From Leucobacter chromiiresistens (GTDB lineage Bacteria; Actinomycetota; Actinomycetes; Actinomycetales; Microbacteriaceae), in contig NZ_FNKB01000002.1 of assembly GCF_900102345.1 (NCBI RefSeq), forward strand, positions 327,653 to 391,652: 64,000 nucleotides of DNA. Direction: 5' to 3'. Below the pieces are notes generated by a model. The model was not told the DNA's origin. It saw nothing but the letters and a program-made list of their open reading frames with translations, and searched no databases. The first letter of the stretch is position 1. Each line of letters opens with the position of its first letter. A program made the position numbers and the translations under genes. This document shows positions 17,442 through 25,996 of this stretch, in pieces.

Positions 17442-18911
17442 CTACCCGCACCAGTCGCTGAGCCCGCCGATCGCGGACCGCACGGTCGCGCCCGAGTCGA
17501 GGCGCACGTAGTTCGTCGTGGTCTGCGCGTACCCGGGGGCCGACGCGGCACCATCGGCAGCGCCCCCGTCCGAGATGGTCTCGACGGCCGCGAACTCGGC
17601 GTTCGGCGAGAGGCAGACGCGGCCGATGCGCGTGGACGCCGCGGCCGGTGCGAAGACGCTGCGCGTCTCGCCGTCGCGCTCCACGAGCACGGAGCCGCCG
17701 GCGACGAGGGAGCCGTCGCCGAGCGCCGAGCCCGCCGACCGGGGGTCGACGCCGTCGGCGACGGGCGGCGGCTCGCCCGGCGTCGAGGCCGCTCGCGCCA
17801 GCACGGCGTCGGGGGCGGCCGCGAGCACGGCGCGATCGTCGGCGCCGGCGGGCTGCACCATCGGGGTGCGCTCGGGCTCCGCATCGAGCGTTCCCGTGAC
17901 GATCCCGCCGAGGTCAACGAGCGACGGGCCCGCCGCATCCGCAACCGCGAGCGCGGTGGTGCCCGGGACGAAGCCGAGCAGGTCTCCCGAGAGACCTAGG
18001 TCGAAGACGCGCGGCTCGGGCACCGACTCCCAGCCGAAGAGCCGGCCGTCGGGGCTCTGCAGCACGAGCGAGGTCGTACCCGGCACGAAGCGCCAGTCCC
18101 GCACGGGTACGGGCGACCCATCGGCTCCGGTCACGATCGACACGATGGCGGTCGCGGGGTCGATCACGAGCAGCGTGCGATCGTACTCCGTGCCGTCGTC
18201 GCCGGCGCCCGAGGCGACGACCCCGATCACGCCGCTGCGCGCCTCGCTGCGGAGCTGCCCGAGGTGCGGCGCCGTCATCACGCGGAACGGGTCGGGATCG
18301 GCGAAGGTCGCAGCGGATCCGCCGTCCGTCGTCGCCGCATGGACGTCGAGCGCCGCCCGGCCCGTCTCGTCTCGCAGCACGGTCGCGAGCCCGTCGCCCG
18401 TGATCGCGTACTCTTCGATGCGGGGCGCCGCGAAGACCTCGCGGGTGGCAGCGGGATCCTGCAGACGGTGCTCCAGCAGTCGGTCGCCGCCCGGGGAGCG
18501 GCTCAGCGTGTAGGTCGCCGGGTCGGGTGTGCGCACCGGCGCCGAGACCACGTCGCTGCTTCCGGTCGCGGCTCCGCTCACCCGCGCCTCGATGCGGTAC
18601 TCGGCGCCGGTGTCGAGCATCTCGAGGAAGCGGACGGTGAGCGAGCTGCCGTCGGAGGAGACGTCGATCGGCGTCTCGGGCCGCACGCTCACGGCGGCGG
18701 CGTCGACGTCGGCGATCGGCTGGCTGAAGTGCAGTTGCACGCGCTGGTCGGTGCGCGAGACGAGCAGCGCCGTATCGGCGTCGACGCCCGCGAGGCGGGG
18801 CGGCTGCACGAGGTTGGCGACGGCGAGGCCCGCGGCGAGCAGGCCGAGGATCGCGAATACCGCGATGCGCGACACCAGGGCGCGCCGTGCAGCTCTCGGC
18901 TCAGTAGACAT
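17442..18911 (-). CDS. Membrane-anchored protein with Ig-like and propeller-like regions, third gene of the Zur-linked permease operon
   Basis: A 489-residue protein with one N-terminal membrane helix (about residues 14-33) and the rest outside the cell. Residues about 45-115 look like a bacterial Ig-like (SbsA-type) domain (RVQLHFSQPIADVDAAAV). The remainder has repeated beta segments ending in LVID-, VLQSPDGRLFG- and FVPGTTAL-like strands, suggestive of a beta-propeller. I do not recognise a named family. Its ATG overlaps the TIGR03943 gene by 11 bases, so it should share that gene's zinc-linked regulation. A role as an extracytoplasmic partner of the permease is inference only. Confidence 0.65.
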   Translation of the reverse strand: MSTEPRAARRALVSRIAVFAILGLLAAGLAVANLVQPPRLAGVDADTALLVSRTDQRVQLHFSQPIADVDAAAVSVRPETPIDVSSDGSSLTVRFLEMLDTGAEYRIEARVSGAATGSSDVVSAPVRTPDPATYTLSRSPGGDRLLEHRLQDPAATREVFAAPRIEEYAITGDGLATVLRDETGRAALDVHAATTDGGSAATFADPDPFRVMTAPHLGQLRSEARSGVIGVVASGAGDDGTEYDRTLLVIDPATAIVSIVTGADGSPVPVRDWRFVPGTTSLVLQSPDGRLFGWESVPEPRVFDLGLSGDLLGFVPGTTALAVADAAGPSLVDLGGIVTGTLDAEPERTPMVQPAGADDRAVLAAAPDAVLARAASTPGEPPPVADGVDPRSAGSALGDGSLVAGGSVLVERDGETRSVFAPAAASTRIGRVCLSPNAEFAAVETISDGGAADGAASAPGYAQTTTNYVRLDSGATVRSAIGGLSDWCG

Positions 18912-19647
18912 ACGGGTCTTCCGGTTCGTCGATGGCGGTGACGGCGAAGGGGCGCAGCACCACGGGCTGGTCGCTCGTCACGTCGGGGTTCGCGACGAAG
19001 ACGCCCTCGACCTCGACCCAGGATCCCTCGGGGTGCTCGCCCGCCCAGCCGGGCGCGAGCACCGGCACGCCGAGCGGTTGGGCGTCGACCGCGCAGCAGG
19101 AGACGACGAAGCGGGCGGCGGTGAAGAGATCTGGCTCCCCGCCGGGCGAGGGGAGCACGAACCCGATGAAGCGCGCCGTGCGGCCCTCGGCCTCCGCGCC
19201 GCCGCCCTGCCGCAGCAGCATCGCCCAGTCATGGGCGTCGCGGTCGGCATCCGCTCCCGCTGCGGGAGCGTCGCCCGCCGGGCCCGATCCCGCGTTCACC
19301 TGCCGCTGCTGAGCAGTCGCGACGGAGAGCGTGGTCGGCGGGGCCACGAGCAGGGCGGCGGCGGTCGCGCCGACGAGCAGCACCGCCCCGGCGAGGGAGA
19401 GCGCGCGCCTCAGCGGACGGGGTGCGCTCCCGTCGTGCGCATCCGACCGCTCAGCGCGGCGCAGGGCGGGAACCGCCGCGCACAGCGCGATCGCGGCGAT
19501 CGCGCAGAGCGACACGGTGAACCAGAAGTATCTCGGGTGCACGTACCAGCCGAGGCGCCCCGTCGCGGCGAGCCAGAGGATCGCGGCGATCCCGAGCCCG
19601 CTCAGGATGATCCCGCGCCAGTACCGGTCGAAGCGCTCACGCCACAA
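18901..19647 (-). CDS. TIGR03943-family putative permease subunit (YcgQ-like)
   Basis: A 248-residue protein. Two or three N-terminal membrane helices (about residues 15-30, 38-58 and 85-105) are followed by an extracytoplasmic domain. The C-terminal half contains FVVSCCAVDAQPLGVPV, whose paired cysteines are a family hallmark, and ends EGVFVANPDVTSDQPV. This family is always found beside a DUF318 permease, and together they are thought to form a membrane complex of unknown substrate. It overlaps the permease gene by 11 bases and the downstream gene by 11 bases. Confidence 0.85.
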   Translation of the reverse strand: MWRERFDRYWRGIILSGLGIAAILWLAATGRLGWYVHPRYFWFTVSLCAIAAIALCAAVPALRRAERSDAHDGSAPRPLRRALSLAGAVLLVGATAAALLVAPPTTLSVATAQQRQVNAGSGPAGDAPAAGADADRDAHDWAMLLRQGGGAEAEGRTARFIGFVLPSPGGEPDLFTAARFVVSCCAVDAQPLGVPVLAPGWAGEHPEGSWVEVEGVFVANPDVTSDQPVVLRPFAVTAIDEPEDPYVY

Positions 19648-20641
19648 GGTTCAGCCCCCATCCGATGACGAGGCAGCAGAGGGCCACGAGGCCGGTGAGC
19701 AGCGCGAGCGCGCGGGCGGTGAAGGTGGTGCGCAGCAGGGCGAGCATCTTGACGTCCATCATCGCCCCGAAGAGGAGGAAGGCCACGATGCTGCCCGGCA
19801 GGAAGGTCGCGCTGAGCGAGAGGATGAAGAAGGCGTCGACGCTCGAGCAGATCGAGATGATGAACGCGAGCAGCATGAGCGCGAGCACGGACCAGAGCGG
19901 ATGCGACCCGAGCGCGAGGAGAAGGTCGCGCGGCGCACCCACCTGGATCGCTCCGGCCAGCGCAGACCCGATCACGAGGGCGGGCATCAGGGCGCTGGTC
20001 TCCTCCGCGATTCCGACGAGGCTCCGCTGCATCCGGCTCTGACGCGCGTGCTCGTGACCGTGCGCGCACTGGGCGCGGAAGCCGTCGGCGAGCAGCGCGG
20101 ACTGCTGCGCGGAGCGGCTGAGGAGCCAGCCCGCGAGGTTCGCGATCACGAATCCGCCGATGATGCGCGCTGCGAGAATCCCATCGCTCCACCCGAACGC
20201 GTGGTACGTGGTGACGATGGTCACCGGGTTGAGCACCGGGGCGGCGAGCAGGAAGGTCGCGGCCTCGGAGACGGTGAAGCCCCGCAGCATGAGCCCGCGC
20301 GCGAGCGGAACGTTGCCGCACTCGCAGACGGGGAGGAGCACGCCGGTGACCGACAGCACCGCGCGCCGCAGCGCCGCGTTGCGGGGCAGCACGCGATCGA
20401 TGACCGACTGGGGCACCCAGACCTGCACGACCGTGGAGAGCAGGATGCCGAGGAAGACGAACGGCAGCGACTCGATGAAGACGCTCAGCGACAGCGCGAC
20501 GAAGTCGGCGAGCGCCTCGGGCAGTGCGAGCGCGTCGCTCGCGCCATCGGTGAGCGCCCGCACGCCGATCGCGGCGACGAGCGCCAGGGCGGCGGAGCCG
20601 GCGAGCACGAGCGCGCGCGAGCGGTGCACCACCGCCGCCAT
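19637..20641 (-). CDS. DUF318-family permease (YcgR/ArsP-like)
   Basis: A 334-residue membrane protein with about eight hydrophobic segments. The conserved block LLPVCECGNVPLARGLMLRG and the second block LNPVTIVTTYHAFG mark the DUF318/YraQ family, and a second-half SICSSVDAFFILSLS mirrors the first. The cysteines in CECGN could contact a soft metal or metalloid. It heads an operon with the TIGR03943 and propeller-like genes. A Zur-box-like site overlaps its promoter (20721-20740), so the complex may take part in zinc supply. The substrate is not known. Confidence 0.85.
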   Translation of the reverse strand: MAAVVHRSRALVLAGSAALALVAAIGVRALTDGASDALALPEALADFVALSLSVFIESLPFVFLGILLSTVVQVWVPQSVIDRVLPRNAALRRAVLSVTGVLLPVCECGNVPLARGLMLRGFTVSEAATFLLAAPVLNPVTIVTTYHAFGWSDGILAARIIGGFVIANLAGWLLSRSAQQSALLADGFRAQCAHGHEHARQSRMQRSLVGIAEETSALMPALVIGSALAGAIQVGAPRDLLLALGSHPLWSVLALMLLAFIISICSSVDAFFILSLSATFLPGSIVAFLLFGAMMDVKMLALLRTTFTARALALLTGLVALCCLVIGWGLNLVA

Positions 20642-20720
20642 ACCGCCTCCGATCCGAACCGGGTCGGAGCTCCGAGCCGATTCCGCATGGCGCGATCGGG
20701 GGAGGTTCGATCGGCGCCGC

Positions 20721-20740
20721 CGATAATCGTTCTCAGTATA
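20721..20740 (-). promoter_or_regulatory. Zur-box-like operator with -10 box ahead of the DUF318 operon
   Basis: Read on the minus strand, TATACTGAGAACGATTATCG matches the rpmJ promoter (17264-17283) at 16 of 20 positions, including the identical TATACTGA that joins the -10 to the box. The same -10/operator geometry at two loci is strong support for a shared repressor. The half sites are imperfect (one arm GAGAA, the other TTATC). Confidence 0.68.
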
Positions 20741-20833
20741 GAAGCGGCGAAGGTCGCCCGGCCGAGAGGCGGGTGCGTGTCGCCGCGCCGCGCGATCGGG
20801 AGCAACGGCAGACGACGCCCGCGACGCGCATCG

Positions 20834-21241
20834 TCAGCGGGCGGGCGACGCGCTGCGGCACGCCGAGCAGATGCCGAAGACCTCGAGCGTGTGCGAATGC
20901 ACGTCGAACCCGTGCGTGCGCGCCACCGAGGTGAACCACGCCTCGTCGGGCGGCTCGATCTCGATGGTGGTGCCGCAGCTCGTGCAGACCATGTGGTGGT
21001 GATGCGTCTGCGGATCCTCGCAGGCGCGGTACAGCTGACCATCGGGGGTGGAGATCGCGTCGGCCTCCCGGTTCTCGACCAGCGCGTTCAGCTGACGGTA
21101 CACCGTCGCGATCCCGATCTTCGAGCCGTCGTCCGAGAGTCGCCGGTGCAGCTCCTGGGCCGAGATGAAGCCGGCCATCGATTCGAGTGCGGTGCGCACC
21201 GCCGCGCCCTGCGCGGTACGCCGGGTGCGAGTGGATGTCAC
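20834..21241 (-). CDS. zur: Fur-family transcriptional regulator, probable zinc uptake regulator Zur
   Basis: A 135-residue Fur-type repressor. The winged helix lies at about residues 28-60 (GIATVYRQLNALVE). The histidine run HHHH at 80-83 and CxxC pairs at C86/C89 and C125/C128 form the structural zinc site and sensory sites. Fur, Zur and Nur share this plan, so the name rests on context: two Zur-type boxes and a zinc-independent L36 gene lie within 4 kb. GTG at 21241 is the chosen start; TAGCAT lies about 35 bases upstream. It lies 192 bases upstream of the DUF318 operon on the same strand. Confidence 0.82.
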   Translation of the reverse strand: MTSTRTRRTAQGAAVRTALESMAGFISAQELHRRLSDDGSKIGIATVYRQLNALVENREADAISTPDGQLYRACEDPQTHHHHMVCTSCGTTIEIEPPDEAWFTSVARTHGFDVHSHTLEVFGICSACRSASPAR

Positions 21242-21457
21242 GGTGGGTCTCCCAGGGTCGAGGGTCGCCTCCGATGCTAGCAGCGGAGCGCCGCCCCGAG
21301 TTCTCCTGCCGGCGAACGCCCGGGAGCGGGGGCGGAGGCCAGCGGCTGCGGCGAGGCTCGACGCCCCGCGCCTGGGCACCTGTGCGCCCCTGCGCCGCGC
21401 TTCCGCGAACGCGGCGGGGCGGATACGCTGGTCGGAGGAACGGGAAGGGGCGGTCGC

Positions 21458-21946
21458 GTGGGGTTGTTCAGTGAAAGCGCCGCTCCGATCGCCGGCGGCG
21501 ATGCCCGTCTCCAGCCGCTGAGGCAGCAGCGTCTCGAGGTCGTACTCGACGAGCTGGGCTGGACGTACACGGTCGACGACGCGGGCGACGCCCGCGGCGG
21601 CTGGGAATCGGGATCGTTCTTCTTCCTCGTCGACGACGAGGCCGAGCCGTTGCTCTGCGTGCGCGGCTACTGGGGCGGGCGGCTCGGCGAAGCGGAGTAC
21701 CTCGGCGCACTCGAGCTCTGCAACCTCTGGAACGCCGACCGGCTCTGGCCGAAGACGTTCGTCGGGCGCGACGACGACGGGTCGATCCGTCTGAACGGCG
21801 AGCACACCGTCGATTACGCCGCGGGCGTCACCGACGCCCAGCTCGCCCAGCACCTGCGCTGCGCCGTCGGCACGACGCTGGCGTTCTTCGCGGAGGCGGG
21901 CGACGCCTTCCCGGAGGCGCGGGTGCGAGCGCAGGCGCCGCGCTGA
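21458..21946 (+). CDS. YbjN-domain protein
   Basis: A 162-residue protein with a YbjN fold, related to type III secretion chaperones. The core strands FFFLVDDEAEPLLCVRG and LCNLWNADRLWPKTFVG are seen, along with an acidic tail-side motif. No catalytic residues are known for the family, whose members are often linked to stress or motility. GTG at 21458 is preceded by a GGAGG-type site. A TACGCT box lies about 30 bases upstream. It is followed 13 bases later by the GlxA-type regulator. Confidence 0.8.
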   Translation: MGLFSESAAPIAGGDARLQPLRQQRLEVVLDELGWTYTVDDAGDARGGWESGSFFFLVDDEAEPLLCVRGYWGGRLGEAEYLGALELCNLWNADRLWPKTFVGRDDDGSIRLNGEHTVDYAAGVTDAQLAQHLRCAVGTTLAFFAEAGDAFPEARVRAQAPR

Positions 21947-21959
21947 GTAGGCTGGGCGC

Positions 21960-22901
21960 ATGAAACGCGTCGCCGTCGTCGTGCTCGAGGGCGCGAAGCC
22001 GATGGACGTCGGCATTCCCGCGCAGGTGTTCACCCACCGCGCCAGCATGCCCTACTCGGTCGACGTGTGCGGCATCAGGCCCGGTCTGATCGCCGGAGGC
22101 GACGGGCTCTCGTACCACGTGGAGCACGGGCTGGAGGCGCTCGACGAGGCCGATCTCGTCTTCGTCCCGGGATACCGGTTCCCCGACCGCGACGCGGCGC
22201 CGCGAGTGCTCACGGAGGCCCTCGGCCGCGCGCACGCCCGCGGGGCCATTCTCGCGGCGATCTCGACCGGCGCCTTCGCGCTGGCCGCCACGGGGCTGCT
22301 CGACGGCAGGCGGGCGACGACGCACTGGCACTACGCCCGGCGTCTCGCCGAGCGGTTCCCCGAGGTGCAGGTCGACGACCGGGTGCTGTTCGTCGACGAG
22401 GGCGCCGTGCTCACCTCGGCGGGCGCCGCCTCCGGAATCGACCTGTGCCTGCACCTGCTGCGCCGCGAGTCGGGCATGGCCGTGGCCAATCACGCCGCTC
22501 GCCGCCTCGTCGCCGCGCCCTATCGCAGCGGCGGTCAGGCGCAGTACCTGCCGCACAGCGTGCCGGAGTCGACGGGGGAGCGGTTCACCCAGACCCGCGA
22601 GTGGGCGCTGCGCCACCTCGGCGAGCCGCTGACCATCGCCCGGCTCGCGGAGCACGCGCGCGTCTCGGAGCGCACCTTCTCCCGGCGCTTCCTCGATGAG
22701 ACCGGGTACACCCCGATGCAGTGGGTGATGCGCGCCCGCGTGGATCGCGCGCGCGAGCTGCTGGAGGAGACGGATCTCGGCATCGACACCATCTCGGCGG
22801 CCGTGGGGCTGGGATCGGCGACGAACCTGCGCCGGCACTTCAGGCAGGTGCTCGGCACGGCGCCGACGGCGTATCGGCGCACGTTCTCGCAGTCGTCGTA
22901 G
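21960..22901 (+). CDS. GlxA-type regulator (DJ-1/PfpI domain plus AraC helix-turn-helix)
   Basis: A 313-residue regulator. Residues 1-170 form a class I glutamine amidotransferase-like DJ-1/PfpI domain, and residues 205-310 an AraC-type DNA-binding domain with two helix-turn-helices (RLAEHARVSERTFSRRF and DTISAAVGLGSATNLRRHF). The nucleophilic-elbow cysteine of active relatives is serine here (AISTGAF, Ser102), so the domain is likely a sensor and not an enzyme. TAGGCT lies six bases before the ATG, giving a probable leaderless message. Its targets are unknown. Confidence 0.88.
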   Translation: MKRVAVVVLEGAKPMDVGIPAQVFTHRASMPYSVDVCGIRPGLIAGGDGLSYHVEHGLEALDEADLVFVPGYRFPDRDAAPRVLTEALGRAHARGAILAAISTGAFALAATGLLDGRRATTHWHYARRLAERFPEVQVDDRVLFVDEGAVLTSAGAASGIDLCLHLLRRESGMAVANHAARRLVAAPYRSGGQAQYLPHSVPESTGERFTQTREWALRHLGEPLTIARLAEHARVSERTFSRRFLDETGYTPMQWVMRARVDRARELLEETDLGIDTISAAVGLGSATNLRRHFRQVLGTAPTAYRRTFSQSS

Positions 22902-23061
22902 CGCCCGGTCCGAGCGCCCCGAGCGGTGCGGTTCCGCCCGATCCGACGCTGGCGGTTTCCGTTCGAATGATGGCAATGCGGCCACTGGCGTGCGGGCGCG
23001 CGAGGGGCCACTCTGGAATGAGTCCACACTGCACCCCACCTCGAAGGAGATCGAAGAGCCC

Positions 23062-24060
23062 ATGACCCGTCGGGTAGCCATCAACGGATTCGGACGCATC
23101 GGCCGGGGCGTACTGCGCGTCCTGCTGCAGGAGCGGAACGACCTCGAGGTCGTCGCGATCAACGACCTCACCGACGCGCCCACGCTGGCGCACCTGCTCT
23201 CCCGCGACTCGCTCTACGGCAAGCTCGAGCAGCCGGTGAGCGTCGACGGCACGACGCTCGTCGTCGGCGACCGCCGCATCGAGATCCTCGGCGAGCGCGA
23301 TCCCGCGAACCTGCCCTGGGCGGAGCTCGGCGTCGACGTCGTGCTCGAATCGACCGGCCTCTTCACGAAGGCGGAGGACGCGCAGAAGCACATCGACGCC
23401 GGCGCGAAGCGCGTGCTCATCAGCGCCCCGGGCAAGGGCGCGGATCTGACCCTGGTGGTCGGCGTGAACGACGACCTCTACGACCCCGAGCAGCACCGCA
23501 TCGTGTCGAACGCCTCGTGCACGACCAACGCGCTCGCGCCGCTCGCGAAGGTGCTCGACGACCTCGCCGGCATCGAGTGGGGCACCATGATGACGGTGCA
23601 CGCCTACACGGCCGACCAGCGCCTGCAGGACGCACCGCACTCCGACCTGCGCCGCGCCCGCGCCGCAGCCCTGAACATCGTGCCGACGTCGACCGGCGCG
23701 GCGACCGCGATCGGCCTCGTGCTGCCGCAGCTCGACGGCAAGCTCGTCGGCGGATCCCTCCGCGTGCCCGTGCCCGTCGGCTCGATCGTCGAGCTCACCG
23801 CGGTGGTCTCCCGCGAAGTCACCCGCGACGAGGTGCTCGCCGCCTACCGCGCCGCCGCCGACGGCCCGCTCGACGGCGTGCTCGAGTACTCCGAGGAGCC
23901 GCTCGTCTCATCGGACATCGTGGGCAACCCGCACAGCTCCATCTTCGACTCCGAGCTGACGTACGTCGACGGCAAGCACGTCAAGGTCACCGCCTGGTAC
24001 GACAACGAATGGGGCTTCTCGAACCGCGCGGCGCAGGTGCTCGGCACGCTCGCCGCGTAG
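23062..24060 (+). CDS. gap: Glyceraldehyde-3-phosphate dehydrogenase, type I
   Basis: A 332-residue glycolytic enzyme. The NAD fold begins INGFGRIGRGVLR, and the catalytic cysteine is C153 in VSNASCTTN, with the partner histidine in HAYTADQRLQD. Length and motifs are normal for type I GapA. The start ATG follows GAAGGAGA. A very stable hairpin terminator begins 15 bases after the stop. Asp at position 35 (INDLTD) fits NAD rather than NADP use. Confidence 0.97.
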   Translation: MTRRVAINGFGRIGRGVLRVLLQERNDLEVVAINDLTDAPTLAHLLSRDSLYGKLEQPVSVDGTTLVVGDRRIEILGERDPANLPWAELGVDVVLESTGLFTKAEDAQKHIDAGAKRVLISAPGKGADLTLVVGVNDDLYDPEQHRIVSNASCTTNALAPLAKVLDDLAGIEWGTMMTVHAYTADQRLQDAPHSDLRRARAAALNIVPTSTGAATAIGLVLPQLDGKLVGGSLRVPVPVGSIVELTAVVSREVTRDEVLAAYRAAADGPLDGVLEYSEEPLVSSDIVGNPHSSIFDSELTYVDGKHVKVTAWYDNEWGFSNRAAQVLGTLAA

Positions 24061-24075
24061 CCCGGAGCGCGCACA

Positions 24076-24120
24076 GCAATAGCGGCCCCGCCCGATCCGA
24101 TCGGGCGGGGCCGCTATTGC
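24076..24120. terminator. Bidirectional hairpin terminator after gap
   Basis: A perfect 21-bp stem with a 3-base loop (arms 24076-24096 and 24100-24120, loop CCG). The GCAATAGC end is AT-containing and the core is G/C only. It lies between convergent genes, gap on the plus strand and the DUF3054 gene on the minus strand, and could stop both. Confidence 0.9.
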
Positions 24121-24133
24121 TTCCGCTGCTGCG

Positions 24134-24553
24134 TCAGCGGGAGGCGCGAGCGCGGAGCCTCAGCACCAGGGCGGCGATCGCCCGCCATCCGACCAGGAAG
24201 ACGCCGAGCGTCACCGCCGTGACGACGATGAACGACGGCGCCGTGCCCGCGCCGGTTGCCGCGCGCAGGAGCATGCCGATGACCACCGCCCCGGCCCAGA
24301 CGGGGAGCCCGGTGCGCACGATCGCCAGCGGCCGCCTGACGGCGAGCACGGCGAGCCACGCGATCCCCAGCCCCGCGAGGAACGGCCACGCCGTTCCCAG
24401 CAGGCCGAGCAGCGTCTCGGCGCGCGCGTGGCTGCTCCGCCCGATGCCGGCGAACAGGAGCACGAACACGACGTCGATCGCGAGCGCGATGGCGACGGCG
24501 CGGCCCGAAGCGGAGGCGCCGCTGCGGTCTCTGCGGCCGGTCGCCGCGCTCAC
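24134..24553 (-). CDS. DUF3054 family membrane protein
   Basis: A 139-residue protein with four hydrophobic segments (about residues 20-38, 50-70, 80-100 and 108-128) and a basic tail ending LRLRARASR. The pattern fits DUF3054, a family of unknown function common in Actinobacteria. The GTG start overlaps the stop of the upstream phosphatase gene by four bases, so the two are co-translated. Nothing further can be read about its role. Confidence 0.75.
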   Translation of the reverse strand: MSAATGRRDRSGASASGRAVAIALAIDVVFVLLFAGIGRSSHARAETLLGLLGTAWPFLAGLGIAWLAVLAVRRPLAIVRTGLPVWAGAVVIGMLLRAATGAGTAPSFIVVTAVTLGVFLVGWRAIAALVLRLRARASR

Positions 24554-25359
24554 CGGTCCGCCTCCGCGCGCGAGCGCTCGATCACGTGGAGCACCGCGTC
24601 GTGCACCCGCCCGTTCGTCGCGAGCGAGCTTCCGTTCCAGGCGCTCTCGGCACCGTCGATGTCGGTGAACCGCCCGCCCGCCTCGCGCACGATCGGCACG
24701 AGCGCGGCGAGATCGTACGGCTTCACGTCGAACTCGGCGACGATGTCGACGAGGCCCTCCGCCAGCAGCATGTACGACCACATGTCGCCGTAGGCGCGAT
24801 CCCGCCAGACCGCCCGCGAGAGATCGATGAGCGGCCGCAGATACCCCGCCAGATCCCATTGCTCGATGCTCTGGAAGCTCAGCGAGGCGTGCTCGAGGTC
24901 GGAGACCGCCGAGACGCGCAGGCGACGGGCCTCCGTCCCCTGCTGCCGACCCCACGCACCCGCACCGGTCTCGGCCCACCACCGGGCGCCGAACGCCGGC
25001 GCCGAGACGACGCCGACCGTCGGGCTCCCGTCGACCTCGAGTGCGATGAGGGTCGCCCAGTTCGGCACGCCGCGGAGGAAGTTGGACGTGCCGTCGATGG
25101 GATCGATGATCCATCGCCGCGCGCCCCGGTCCTCCCGCCCCGACTCCTCGCCGAGGAACCCGTCGTGCGGGCGCTCGGCGGCGATGCGCTCGCGCAGTGC
25201 GCGCTCGACCGCCGTATCCGCATCGGTGACGAAGGTGCGATCCGGCTTCGTGTCGATCGCGAGATCGGCGGCGCGGAAGCGGGGCAGCGAGATCGCATCG
25301 GCCAGATCCGCGAGTTCGAGGGCCAGCGAGAGATCGGGCGAGGGGAGCGCTCGGGTCAT
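24550..25359 (-). CDS. Inositol monophosphatase family protein, HisN-type histidinol-phosphatase likely
   Basis: A 269-residue magnesium-dependent phosphatase. The metal site is visible in FLGEES (first glutamate), WIIDPIDGTSNFLRG (paired aspartates), and VKPYDLAALVPIVREAGG near the C-terminus. In Actinobacteria this subgroup includes HisN, which makes histidinol from its phosphate, but inositol or related phosphates are also possible. ATG at 25359 fits GGAAGG at 25368-25373 with eight bases of spacing; a GTG two codons earlier is too close to that site. Confidence 0.82.
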   Translation of the reverse strand: MTRALPSPDLSLALELADLADAISLPRFRAADLAIDTKPDRTFVTDADTAVERALRERIAAERPHDGFLGEESGREDRGARRWIIDPIDGTSNFLRGVPNWATLIALEVDGSPTVGVVSAPAFGARWWAETGAGAWGRQQGTEARRLRVSAVSDLEHASLSFQSIEQWDLAGYLRPLIDLSRAVWRDRAYGDMWSYMLLAEGLVDIVAEFDVKPYDLAALVPIVREAGGRFTDIDGAESAWNGSSLATNGRVHDAVLHVIERSRAEADR

Positions 25360-25400
25360 GGACACACCTTCCGTGAGCGGAAACCGGGCGGATACGCGAA

Positions 25401-25425
25401 AAGCCCGGTATCAGATACCGGGCTT
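25401..25425 (-). terminator. Hairpin terminator after tRNA-Lys
   Basis: On the minus strand an 11-bp perfect stem (AAGCCCGGTAT with its complement, loop CTG) is followed by a short T run. It lies nine bases beyond the mature end of tRNA-Lys and separates it from the phosphatase gene. Confidence 0.88.
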
Positions 25426-25434
25426 CTCGAACTG

Positions 25435-25507
<73 letters not shown>

Positions 25508-25550
25508 ATATCGCTGTTCCGAGGCCTTGCCTCGCTGAGCAACGGATGAA

Positions 25551-25580
25551 ACTCTAACACGTTCGCGGGGGAGCCCTCAA
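25551..25580 (-). promoter_or_regulatory. Promoter of tRNA-Lys
   Basis: On the minus strand TTGAGG (25580-25575) and TAGAGT (25556-25551) are separated by 18 bases, about 45 bases before the mature tRNA. This is the clearest -35/-10 pair in the local sequence. GCCCTC/GAGGGC around it can also form a short hairpin that may end the upstream minus-strand gene. Confidence 0.6.
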
Positions 25581-25647
25581 ATCGAGGGCGGTATCCCGCG
25601 CGCGTCGCCCGAGCCTCCGCCGTTCGGGGCCCGAGCGGCGCGTCCGC

Positions 25648-25857
25648 TCAGCGCAGCTTCCTGCGCTCCTGCTCCTGCTCGTCTTGCTCCTGCATCGAGA
25701 CGGTGGCGATGGCGAGGGCCAGACCGGCGAGCCAGGCGCCCCAGACCAGATACCGCCGCCAGTCCTTGCGCATCGAACCGGTGCGCCGCGCGGTGCTCAG
25801 CGCTCCGAACGCGGCGCCGATCACTCCGGGATTGGTGACGTACTTGCCAATGGACAC
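25648..25857 (-). CDS. Small membrane protein of unknown function
   Basis: A 69-residue protein with a short N-terminal motif (SIGKYVTNPGVIGAAFGAL), one clear membrane helix (about residues 36-54) and a charged tail (QEQDEQEQERRKLR). The GTG start has GGGAGGC just upstream, and TAGGCT lies about 37 bases upstream on the minus strand. No family is recognised with confidence; related short proteins occur in other Microbacteriaceae by my recollection. Function is unknown. Confidence 0.68.
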   Translation of the reverse strand: MSIGKYVTNPGVIGAAFGALSTARRTGSMRKDWRRYLVWGAWLAGLALAIATVSMQEQDEQEQERRKLR

Positions 25858-25996
25858 GGTGCCTCCCAGCGGTCGATGATGATGACCGTTTCAGCCTAGC
25901 GGGAGGGTCTGCGGCGGGGAGGGGGTTGCGGTAGCCTGGCACCGACAGGCTTCGCGCAGGCGAGGTCGCGGAACGGATGATGAAGGAGAAGCCGGC

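Noticed and set aside
20733-20939. A 68-codon minus-strand frame between zur and the DUF318 operon.
   Set aside because: It overlaps zur and the Zur-type operator, has no ribosome site, and its composition is that of a shadow frame.
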